In this document: positions 1 to 4,933 of the stretch, in pieces | Numbering within the stretch: position 1 is the first letter of the stretch | How the letters are laid out: every line of letters starts with the position of its first letter | Source: DASRTE01 sp035316885 | GTDB lineage: Bacteria; Actinomycetota; Actinomycetes; Jiangellales; Jiangellaceae | DNA length: 6,032 nucleotides | NCBI GenBank assembly: GCA_035316885.1 | Contig: DATHII010000343.1 | Location: forward strand, 1-6,032 | Direction: 5' to 3' | Program-made: the position numbers and the translations under genes | The notes under the pieces: generated by a model | The model's database searches: none | Seen by the model: the letters and a program-made list of their open reading frames with translations, nothing else | Told to the model about the DNA's origin: nothing

Positions 1-1267
1 TCTGGTTCCACAAGGCGCTTCGGCTGCCGCCACCCATCCCGGTGATGCCCTTGAGCACGACGTCCGGCGTCAGCTTGCCGACGAGCTCGGCGTAGCTGCG
101 GTACTCGTACGCGATTGACTCGAGCACGGCCCGCGCCAAGTCGCCCCGGGTGCTGGTTGGCGTAATGCCGACAAGAGTGCCTCGATCGGCTGGCGCGGCC
201 GGTGCGACGCGCCCGGTGAAGTGCGGCAGAGCGGTGACGCCACCGCTGCCGGCACCTGCCTCGGCGGCGGCGGCGGCGAGCTTCTCGTATGCCTCTCCGG
301 CAGAGTTCGAGTCACCGAAGAATTCACGGCAGAGCCATTCGATCACCTGTCCTGCCCCGGCGACATAGGCAAGCGAATAGTAGAGGCCGGGGAGGGCGGC
401 CCGCATGACCATCAGGGTGCGGTTGATCGTATCGGGGGCGAAGACGGGCTGGCAGACGCCGAGGACGGCTGCGGTCCCCGCTATGTCGAATCCCGCTCCG
501 GGCTGCGTCACGGCTGACCCTAGGGCGCTTGCGGCGGTGTCGCCGCAGCCAGCCGCGATCGGGATGCCGGCGGGAAGCCCGTACCTTTCGGCTGCGCGTC
601 GGGTCAGTTCGCCCACTACCTGGGTGCTGGGCACGATCGTTGGCAGCAGCTCCGGCTCCAGGCCGAGCTCGGCAACCAGCTCAATGTCCCATGCGTCCTC
701 GGCGACGGCGGCGACCGAGGTGAAGTGCAGGTACGTAGGGTCGATGAACGCCGCGTCGCCGGCCAGGCCAGCGGCATCACCGGCGACGTACCCGCCCGCC
801 GTGACGAAGGCTGCGGCGTGGTCGCAGACTGTTGGCTCCGCGCGATGCCACCAGACCATCTTGGGGCCAATGCTGATGGTCGGTGGGCAGCCGGATCCGG
901 CGACGATGCGATCCCCGTAGGTCGCGGACAGCTCGTCGACGACTGGGGCGCAGCGGGTGTCCAGCCAGGAGTCGAAAGGTGCGACTGGCCGGTGCCGCCG
1001 ATCGACGAGTCCGACCCCCGCCATCTGGCCGGCGACGGCGAGTGCGGTGATCCGGTGGGTATCGACGTCGGCGTGGTCGAGGCTCCGGCGAGTCGCGACG
1101 GCGGCAGCCCGAGAGAAGTCCGTCATGCTCTGTTCGACGCGCCCGCCGGCATCCTGGTGCATGGCGAGCGGCACGCTCGCGCTCCCGAGCAGGGCACCCT
1201 CAATCGTGTAGACGCCGGCCTTGACCAGGCTGGTGCCCAGGTCGATTCCGACAACGCAGTCTGTCAT
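1..1267 (-). CDS. FGGY-family carbohydrate kinase (xylulokinase-like), C-terminus beyond window
   Basis: ATP-dependent kinase of the FGGY family, which phosphorylates a sugar, ketose, polyol or related compound in the cytoplasm; the substrate cannot be read from sequence. The 422 codons visible show the N-terminal phosphate-binding motif GIDLGTSLVKAG (residues 7-18), the substrate-side segment AVAGQMAG (77-84) with DSWLDTR (99-105), the GCGDTAAS loop with the expected catalytic Asp243, GTAAVLG (264-270), the DRGTLVGITP signature (361-370) and the GMGGGSRSALW adenosine-site segment (410-420). Family members are usually about 480-520 residues, so roughly 60-100 residues lie left of position 1. 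The ATG at 1267 is preceded by GGAGG, and it overlaps the stop of the dehydrogenase remnant (ATGA), which suggests translational coupling. Best general match is the xylulokinase-like group. Family assignment is secure; substrate is not. Confidence 0.93.
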   Translation of the reverse strand, partial: MTDCVVGIDLGTSLVKAGVYTIEGALLGSASVPLAMHQDAGGRVEQSMTDFSRAAAVATRRSLDHADVDTHRITALAVAGQMAGVGLVDRRHRPVAPFDSWLDTRCAPVVDELSATYGDRIVAGSGCPPTISIGPKMVWWHRAEPTVCDHAAAFVTAGGYVAGDAAGLAGDAAFIDPTYLHFTSVAAVAEDAWDIELVAELGLEPELLPTIVPSTQVVGELTRRAAERYGLPAGIPIAAGCGDTAASALGSAVTQPGAGFDIAGTAAVLGVCQPVFAPDTINRTLMVMRAALPGLYYSLAYVAGAGQVIEWLCREFFGDSNSAGEAYEKLAAAAAEAGAGSGGVTALPHFTGRVAPAAPADRGTLVGITPTSTRGDLARAVLESIAYEYRSYAELVGKLTPDVVLKGITGMGGGSRSALWNQ

Positions 1268-1533
1268 CGCACCTCCAGCACCGCGAGGAGGCTCTCCACT
1301 GCTTGGCTCGTGGCGAGGCAGACACTGGCCGTGGCGAACGCGCCGAGGTGTGGAGTGGCGGTCACGCGCAGGTGCAGTAGCAGCGTCGTCGGCTCGGGCG
1401 GTTCACGATCTAAAGCGTCCACCGCGTAGCCCGACAGCCGGCCGGAGTCGGGCCCGCGGAGAACTGCCTGGTCGTCCACGAGAGGCGACCGCGCCGTATT
1501 CACCCGCACCGCGCCCGGCTTCATTGCAATTGC
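1264..1533 (-). pseudogene. Truncated D-2-hydroxyacid dehydrogenase (C-terminal fragment only)
   Basis: This stretch encodes the last ~90 residues of a D-isomer-specific 2-hydroxyacid dehydrogenase (phosphoglycerate dehydrogenase-like). Counting from the Met at 1524, MKPGAVRVNTARSPLVDD (1-18) is the family's conserved segment, with catalytic Arg12, then Glu41 in LDREPP and catalytic His59 in ATPHLGAF. The whole catalytic triad therefore survives, but the ~220 residues before it are absent, including the Gly-rich NAD loop and N-terminal substrate domain. Similarity fades just before codon 1 (AIA precedes Met). The frame is open back to the stop of the upstream oxidoreductase at 1591 and is the same frame, but it offers no other ATG, GTG or TTG start, and the ATG at 1524 has no Shine-Dalgarno sequence. 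The TGA at 1266-1264 overlaps the kinase ATG. I infer a deletion remnant of a once complete operon gene, kept in frame. Confidence 0.82.
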
Positions 1534-1590
1534 AGTTTGGCAGACGCGAATCCTCGGTGCTTCGACCGGCCACTCTTGCTGAGGCGGTCG

Positions 1591-2733
1591 TCAACGCGCC
1601 CATCTCTCCTGCCCGGTCGTCACTGGCAGTCCGCGAGAGGCGGACTCCTCGATTGCCAGCCCAATTAGGTGATCCTGGCATGCAAGCGCGAGCGGATATG
1701 GCGGTGGACCATCGTCGCGAGCCCATGCGCCCATCCGGTCCAGCAGTGCGGCCACGGCGATGTCGTCGTCAGACAGCCGGGCGCCCTCGTAGGTATTGCG
1801 GAACACGATCTCGCCGTCGAGGCTAAGGTGCGTCAGGTCCAGTCCCTCGTAGTTCATGCCGAGACCGGTCATCCTGCGCTCGAGCCTTGAGACGACCGGG
1901 GTTACCGGGTCGAGCATCCGGACCACGCTCTCGTCCTGGATCTCGCCGGCCGAGCCGCGGACCGTCAGGTGGTCGGGGCGCAGCGGATTCCACCACTGGT
2001 TGTCGGTGAAGTCGTAAACTCCCATGCCCGAATCGCCGAAGTCGATCGTCGAGAAGATCGACTCGACCGATTTCTCCTGAGTGTCGTTCGTCCAGCCGGC
2101 CGGCGTGATTGGGTCGACGAGTCGGCTCCCGAAGGTTTGTGAGAACACCGTTGCAGGCTCGTAGGTGACGCCGAGGAAGAGCCGGATCATCGAGACGACG
2201 TGGTAGAGGTGTGTCGAGCTCACCCGGACCGAGGTCGGCGTTCCGATAAGGCCGCTACGCGCGATGTGCAGTCGCGCGGCATGGAGCGGCATTAGCGCGT
2301 ATTGCTCGGCGACCTGGACCAGCCGAGAGGCACCGACGTCGGCCCACAGCGAGCGCAGGCCGTCCAGGTCGGGTGCCGGCGGTGTCTCGGCGAGTACGCG
2401 GACCTTTGCCTGCACGAGCTGTCGCGTGAGCTGCGGCGTCACCGGCCACGGGACGCTGAGCACGACGAAGCCGGGTCGTTCGGCGTCGAGGAGGTCGTCG
2501 ATGGTCCGGTAAGTTTCCACGCCCCAGTCGCGTTCTAGTGCGGTGCCGGCTTCGGCCCGCCGGGTTACCACTCCGACCAGCTCGAACCGCTCCGGCATCA
2601 GGTAGGCCATCCGGATGAAAACCGAGGATCGCCGTCCATTGCCGATGATCGCGTAAGGCGTCGCCTTCGGCGTCGCCCCCTGCCGCTTGGTCGTCACCGC
2701 CGCCGGGATGGCAGCCGGCGTGAGCGAGCGCAT
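1591..2733 (-). CDS. Gfo/Idh/MocA-family oxidoreductase
   Basis: A 380-residue cytoplasmic protein of the Gfo/Idh/MocA family of NAD(P)-dependent sugar, inositol and sugar-acid dehydrogenases. The N-terminal Rossmann fold begins at YAIIGNGRRSS (27-37), with the dinucleotide glycines 31 and 33. VLAETPPA (113-120) stands where most members have EKP(x)A, so the usual catalytic Lys is Thr117. The C-terminal sheet domain carries STHLYHVVSMIRLFLG (173-188) and ends with the family-like YPLALACQDHLIGLAIEE (346-363). Length is normal. The ATG at 2733 was chosen over the upstream in-frame ATG at 2829 because AAGGGAG lies 7 nt before it and the extra 32 residues are low-complexity and unlike the family; even so, about 25 residues precede the Rossmann fold. 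It is first in an operon with the dehydrogenase remnant and the FGGY kinase, which suggests carbohydrate or polyol catabolism. Substrate unknown. Confidence 0.9.
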   Translation of the reverse strand: MRSLTPAAIPAAVTTKRQGATPKATPYAIIGNGRRSSVFIRMAYLMPERFELVGVVTRRAEAGTALERDWGVETYRTIDDLLDAERPGFVVLSVPWPVTPQLTRQLVQAKVRVLAETPPAPDLDGLRSLWADVGASRLVQVAEQYALMPLHAARLHIARSGLIGTPTSVRVSSTHLYHVVSMIRLFLGVTYEPATVFSQTFGSRLVDPITPAGWTNDTQEKSVESIFSTIDFGDSGMGVYDFTDNQWWNPLRPDHLTVRGSAGEIQDESVVRMLDPVTPVVSRLERRMTGLGMNYEGLDLTHLSLDGEIVFRNTYEGARLSDDDIAVAALLDRMGAWARDDGPPPYPLALACQDHLIGLAIEESASRGLPVTTGQERWAR

Positions 2734-2740
2734 GAACAAT

Positions 2741-2747
2741 CTCCCTT
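2741..2747 (-). promoter_or_regulatory. Ribosome binding site deciding the oxidoreductase start
   Basis: On the minus strand AAGGGAG ends 7 nt before the ATG at 2733. It also touches the stop codon (2749-2747) of the possible 47-codon ORF upstream, so ribosomes finishing that ORF would be placed on this site. Confidence 0.7.
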
Positions 2748-2890
2748 CAGCTCGCGGTGGGCCGATAGTCAGTAGCGTCGGCGGCCACCCCCCGCTCGGA
2801 GGCGCGCTGCAGACATAGGCACGCAACAATCTCCGGAAGCGCGGTTAAGGCCGCAGCGGAGAGATCGTGCCTCTTGGTGTGTCGTGCCAT
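2747..2890 (-). CDS. Possible 47-codon small ORF or leader peptide before the oxidoreductase
   Basis: ATG at 2890 is preceded by AGGAAGG with 9 nt spacing. The product starts MARHTKRHDLSAAALTALPE and has a basic N-terminus followed by an Ala/Leu-rich segment with two Cys (residues 25 and 27); no known domain is recognised. Its TGA lies 13 nt before the oxidoreductase ATG, directly at that gene's ribosome binding site, an arrangement that would allow translational coupling. Third-position G/C preference is present but weaker than in neighbouring genes, and a rare TTA codon occurs. It could be a leader peptide, a small coupled protein, or chance. Low confidence. Confidence 0.3.
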   Translation of the reverse strand: MARHTKRHDLSAAALTALPEIVACLCLQRASERGVAADATDYRPTAS

Positions 2891-3132
2891 GGGACGATGC
2901 CTTCCTGGTTGTTTCGGCGTGTCGGGCGGGCCCCCGAAGTTGTGGCGTAGGTCGGGGCAGGAGGCGATTGATTGCCGACCTCGTCGGCTTCGCGATCTGC
3001 GAGGACACGCCTCGGCCTTTGAGCGCTCTCCTTGATCGTGTGACGCTCGTGTCGTAGCCAAAGTAGTAGCTTGTCGATCGCGGGTAATACGGTCGGCAGG
3101 GCGTCGTTCATGCCGACGCGGACGAGCGGCAT
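2845..3132 (-). CDS. Unrecognised 95-codon ORF, protein-like only at its N-terminus
   Basis: ATG at 3132 has GGGAG 6 nt before it. The first ~35 residues (starting MPLVRVGMNDALPTVLPAID) look protein-like, with hydrophobic residues well spaced and nearly every early codon ending in G or C. The rest is Arg/Pro-rich, with poor codon preference, and overlaps the 47-codon ORF in another frame. The frame is open further upstream through WELR to about 3235 without a start. It may be the remnant of a gene fragment in the operon's upstream region, or chance. I do not recognise a family. Confidence 0.2.
   Translation of the reverse strand: MPLVRVGMNDALPTVLPAIDKLLLWLRHERHTIKESAQRPRRVLADREADEVGNQSPPAPTYATTSGARPTRRNNQEGIVPWHDTPRGTISPLRP
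2974..2988. repeat. Short perfect hairpin in the operon's upstream region
   Basis: GCCGAC-CTC-GTCGGC: 6-bp perfect stem with a 3-nt loop. No T-tract follows on either strand, so it is not a clear intrinsic terminator. It lies inside the weak 95-codon ORF and could be an RNA hairpin in the 5' leader of the catabolic operon. Confidence 0.3.
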
Positions 3133-3147
3133 GCGCAGCTCCCATTC

Positions 3148-3157
3148 CGTTGCAACG
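3148..3157. promoter_or_regulatory. Palindrome CGTTGCAACG, possible operator
   Basis: Perfect 10-bp palindrome in a locally AT-richer stretch (about 3142-3175), about 415 bp upstream of the oxidoreductase ATG. A related GTTGC recurs at 3172-3176 in the same orientation as the left half. Sugar-responsive repressors of the LacI and ROK families bind palindromes of this general kind, but no convincing -10/-35 pair was found, so the role is inferred only. Confidence 0.25.
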
Positions 3158-3251
3158 AGTTTGAAGTAATTGTTGCCCGCTACGGATACTTCGGTGGGAG
3201 AGGTCCTTGATCGCGGTGTCCCCCGGCCACCCAGCGCGGATCTCCGGCTGC

Positions 3252-3261
3252 TCAGTTAGCC
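3252..3261 (+). repeat. TCAGTTAGCC, copy 1 (left edge of IS)
   Basis: Exact 10-bp copy of 3351-3360, 99 bp away. This copy lies at the proposed left junction; the other lies in the single-stranded linker of the candidate bridge RNA. A left target guide in bridge RNA has the same sequence as the top strand of the left target, so this pair is what such a guide and its site would look like. It contains the proposed TTAG core at 3256-3259. Confidence 0.5.
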
Positions 3262-3305
3262 CATGTGCGCCTGTCGGCGCGCCCGTTCCGGGCTGAAAAT
3301 GGGCT
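3258..3305 (+). repeat. Branched hairpin at the left end of the IS
   Basis: AGCCCAT (3258-3264) pairs perfectly with ATGGGCT (3299-3305). Between them sit GTGCGCC-TGTC-GGCGCGC (3265-3282, 7 bp with one G-U) and a small hairpin with CGG/CCG-type pairing around TTC (3283-3291), so the whole can form a three-way junction. It abuts the 12-bp closing helix of the candidate bridge RNA and could be its 5' stem-loop, or a DNA feature of the left end. Confidence 0.5.
3295..3302 (+). repeat. Left copy of an imperfect inverted repeat (GAAAATGG)
   Basis: Reverse complement of CCATTTTC at 4838-4845. Over 13 positions the two sides agree at 10. The pair brackets the recombinase gene near both ends of the element and may be terminal or subterminal recognition sequence. 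Confidence 0.4.
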
Positions 3306-3350
3306 GTGGCCGTCCGGTGACGCCGTAGTTCCTATGGTCCTGTGAGGCCG

Positions 3351-3360
3351 TCAGTTAGCC
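3351..3360 (+). repeat. TCAGTTAGCC, copy 2 (candidate left target guide in RNA)
   Basis: Second copy of the 10-mer. Its first three bases fall in the side hairpin stem and the rest in the unpaired stretch 3354-3365 before the 8-bp helix, so most of it would be accessible for pairing with DNA. Confidence 0.4.
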
Positions 3361-3414
3361 GGGCGGGAGTTGCGCGATGGGCCCTTCATTGTTGCCTCCC
3401 TGGTGAGAGCACGA

Positions 3415-3422
3415 GGATTAGT
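3415..3422 (+). repeat. GGATTAGT in RNA loop, matching the right end of the IS
   Basis: GGATTAGT in the large 3' loop of the candidate RNA is identical to 4846-4853 at the right end of the element. A left donor guide should carry the right-end sequence of the element, and donor loops follow target loops in IS110-group RNAs, so both sequence and order fit. Eight bases alone could match by chance. Confidence 0.35.
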
Positions 3423-3481
3423 TTCGCTGGTCTGCCCGGCAACTCCCCGGACGGTCACGTGTCTGGTATCGACCGGGGACT

Positions 3482-3493
3482 GTCACCGGTGAC
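3482..3493. repeat. Perfect 12-bp palindrome before the recombinase gene
   Basis: GTCACCGGTGAC is its own reverse complement. It lies 26 nt before the GTG start of the recombinase and just ahead of its purine-rich ribosome binding site. It also overlaps GTGACCGT (3489-3496), the exact reverse complement of ACGGTCAC (3451-3458) in the closing helix of the candidate RNA. It may serve as an RNA pairing element or as a protein site. Confidence 0.5.
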
Positions 3494-3519
3494 CGTGTGA
3501 GCGAAGGGGGTGAGGTTCG

Positions 3520-4797
3520 GTGTTTGCGGAGTCCAGGGACGATGAGCAGATCATCGCGCGGGTTGCGGCGTTGGACATCGGCAAGGCCGAGATCGTGTGC
3601 TGTATCCGGATTCCTGCTGTCGACGGCGGACGCCGGGTGCAGGAGGTGTCCACGCACTCGACGATGGTCACGTCATTATGTGAGCTGGCAAACCGGCTGG
3701 TTGGACTTGGCGTCGAGCGGGTGGTGATGGAGGCCACCAGCGACTACTGGCGGCCGCCGTTCTACCTGTTCGAGGCCCACGGCCTGGATCCGTGGCTGGT
3801 CAACGCCAAGGACGTCAAGCATCTCCCCGGCCGGCCCAAGACTGACCGGCTGGACGCGGTGTGGCTGTGCAAGGTCGCCGAACGGCAGATGCTGCGGCCC
3901 AGCTTCGTCCCACCCGCTGACATCCGCCAGCTGCGTGACCTGACCCGGTATCGGATCGATCTGGTCGGGGTCCGCACCGCGGAGAAGAACCGGGTGGACA
4001 AACTGCTGGAGGATGCCTGCCTGAAGCTGTCGGTTGTCGCCTCCGACATCTTCGGCGTCTCCGGCCGGGCGATGATGGCCGCGCTGATCGCCGGGGAACG
4101 CGACCCCGCGACCTTGGCCGATCTCGCCCGCTCCAGGATGCGGACCAAGATCCCGCGGCTGGAGGAGTCGTTCGCTGGGCTTCGGCTGGGCACCTTTGAT
4201 GACCATCACCGGTTCCTGCTGGCCCGGATGTTGGCCCGCGTCGACGCCGTCGACCTCGACATCGCCGCCGTCGACACCCAGATCGGGCAGCATCTGACCC
4301 CTTTCGCTGACGCGGTCGCCCGGCTCGATGAGATCCCCGGGATCGGGCCGACCGCGGCCGCGATCATCATCGCCGAGATCGGTCTCGACATGACCCGGTT
4401 CCCCACCCCCGCGCATCTCGCGTCGTGGGCGAAGTTCGCCCCCGGCATCAACTCCTCAGCCGGCAAGACCAAAGGCAACAGGTCGACCGGGCACGGGAAC
4501 CGCTACCTCGCGCGGGTGCTGGGCGAGGCCGTGGCCGGAGCGGGCCGAACCGACACCTTCCTCGGTGCCCGGTACCGACGCATCGCCCGCCGACGCGGCA
4601 AGAACAAAGCGATCGTCGCGGTCGGCCGCTCGCTGCTGGTGATCATCTGGCACCTTCTCGCCGACCCCGACACCCGGTTCCACGAGCTCGGCTCCGACCA
4701 CTACGACCGCCACGTCAACACCCACGCCAAACGACGCAACCACGTCCGCCAACTCGAAGCACTCGGCTACCGCGTCACCCTCGAACCCGCCGCCTAG
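3520..4797 (+). CDS. IS110-family transposase (DEDD recombinase)
   Basis: A 425-residue IS110-family recombinase, which excises and inserts the element using a bridge RNA. The N-terminal RuvC-like DEDD domain shows ALDIGKAEIV (17-26) with Asp19, VVMEATSDYW (68-77) with Glu71, and KTDRLDAVWL (107-116) with Asp109 and Asp112, so all four acidic residues are present. A helical, charged middle region (about 145-260) follows. The C-terminal transposase_20 domain begins with a helix-hairpin-helix, IPGIGPTAAAIIIAEIG (272-288), and continues to FAPGINSSAGKTKG (306-319) and GHGNRYLARVL (324-334). The nucleophilic Ser is predicted at 313, where the usual SG is SA. The GTG at 3520 was chosen because AGGGGG lies 9 nt upstream and the DEDD domain starts soon after, as in the family. 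Length is normal and the frame is unbroken, so the enzyme is probably functional. Confidence 0.96.
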   Translation: MFAESRDDEQIIARVAALDIGKAEIVCCIRIPAVDGGRRVQEVSTHSTMVTSLCELANRLVGLGVERVVMEATSDYWRPPFYLFEAHGLDPWLVNAKDVKHLPGRPKTDRLDAVWLCKVAERQMLRPSFVPPADIRQLRDLTRYRIDLVGVRTAEKNRVDKLLEDACLKLSVVASDIFGVSGRAMMAALIAGERDPATLADLARSRMRTKIPRLEESFAGLRLGTFDDHHRFLLARMLARVDAVDLDIAAVDTQIGQHLTPFADAVARLDEIPGIGPTAAAIIIAEIGLDMTRFPTPAHLASWAKFAPGINSSAGKTKGNRSTGHGNRYLARVLGEAVAGAGRTDTFLGARYRRIARRRGKNKAIVAVGRSLLVIIWHLLADPDTRFHELGSDHYDRHVNTHAKRRNHVRQLEALGYRVTLEPAA

Positions 4798-4837
4798 CAG
4801 TCACACCCCAAGAGCCCGACAACCCGCCTGATTAGGT

Positions 4838-4845
4838 CCATTTTC
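4838..4845 (-). repeat. Right copy of the imperfect inverted repeat (CCATTTTC)
   Basis: Partner of 3295-3302. It is flanked by two GATTAG copies (4830-4835 and 4847-4852), the second being the proposed right end and core. Confidence 0.4.
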
Positions 4846-4902
4846 GGATTAGTGGCTTACAGCTATTGACTGCTCTGATACGTCCACCCGATAGCACCAT
4901 GC

Positions 4903-4922
4903 GTTCGGCGAGATCGCCGAAC
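4903..4922 (-). terminator. Terminator-like hairpin after pckG
   Basis: Perfect 9-bp inverted repeat GTTCGGCGA / TCGCCGAAC around 2 nt, which in RNA would open to a slightly larger loop. It begins 12 nt after the pckG stop. No U-tract follows on the minus strand, which is common for terminator hairpins of high-GC actinobacteria. The hairpin lies between pckG and the IS, so it was not disturbed by insertion. Confidence 0.65.
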
Positions 4923-4933
4923 CTGCCACTACG

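Larger units (their letters stand above)
2891..3251. other. Operon upstream region without a confident gene
   Basis: This ~360-bp stretch lies between the weak 47-codon ORF and the left edge of the IS. It holds the unrecognised 95-codon ORF, a 15-nt hairpin and the CGTTGCAACG palindrome, all on or near the presumed 5' leader and promoter of the minus-strand operon. No RNA gene, transposase remnant or clear promoter pair was found. Confidence 0.5.
3257..3496 (+). ncRNA. Candidate IS110 bridge RNA region (structured 5' non-coding end)
   Basis: Known of the family: IS110-group elements express a structured RNA from the 5' non-coding end; its two loops pair with target DNA and with the joined element ends, directing the recombinase. 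Seen here: 3306-3317 pairs with 3447-3458 over 12 bp (one G-U). Directly stacked on it, 3366-3373 pairs with 3439-3446 (8 bp), enclosing a 65-nt loop with an inner 4-bp GGGC/GCCC stem (3379-3382/3434-3437) and a small GTG-AGAG-CAC hairpin (3403-3412). A side hairpin forms from UGACG-CC (3318-3324) and GG-c-CGUCA (3346-3353), with a 21-nt loop. Upstream, 3258-3264 pairs with 3299-3305 around two smaller hairpins. The two-loop layout suits a target-binding loop followed by a donor-binding loop. Exact RNA ends and a promoter are not visible. Confidence 0.55.
3256..4852 (+). mobile_element. IS110-family insertion sequence (IS110 group), ends provisional
   Basis: The element is defined by an intact DEDD recombinase gene, a 5' non-coding end of about 220-260 bp and a 3' non-coding end of about 55 bp. 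A long 5' end is typical of the IS110 group; in the IS1111 group the long non-coding end is on the 3' side. IS110 elements lack conventional terminal inverted repeats and target duplications, so ends are hard to place. The limits given are the two TTAG copies (3256-3259 and 4849-4852), which are followed by different sequence on each side and are matched inside the non-coding RNA region. Between them is about 1.59 kb, slightly long for the family. An alternative left end near 3287-3291 would place GAAAATGG (3295-3302) and its inverted copy CCATTTTC (4838-4845) symmetrically. The element lies between pckG and a catabolic operon and breaks no recognisable gene. Confidence 0.6.

Noticed and set aside
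405..920. 171-codon plus-strand ORF
   Set aside because: It is a shadow of the minus-strand FGGY kinase, whose motifs are unmistakable across the same bases; the plus-strand product is Ala/Pro/Ser-rich without a recognisable domain.
725..1429. 234-codon plus-strand ORF
   Set aside because: Overlaps the kinase and dehydrogenase fragment in antisense; product is low-complexity and unlike any family.
1591..1593. Stop-codon read-through fusing the oxidoreductase to the dehydrogenase fragment
   Set aside because: The frame is shared and open after the TGA, but the following bases do not form a known read-through context and no recoding structure was seen; the oxidoreductase has a natural C-terminus.
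2734..2829. Upstream ATG (2829) as start of the oxidoreductase
   Set aside because: The added 32 residues are unlike the family, and the ATG at 2733 has a well-spaced AAGGGAG site.
3482..3493. Palindrome as an intrinsic terminator of the bridge RNA
   Set aside because: No T-tract follows, and a palindrome without a loop would form a weak hairpin; it is kept only as a repeat and part of a possible alternative fold.
3676..4416. 246-codon minus-strand ORF opposite the transposase
   Set aside because: Antisense shadow of the intact IS110 recombinase, with Gly/Asp/Pro-rich sequence typical of the complement of high-GC genes.
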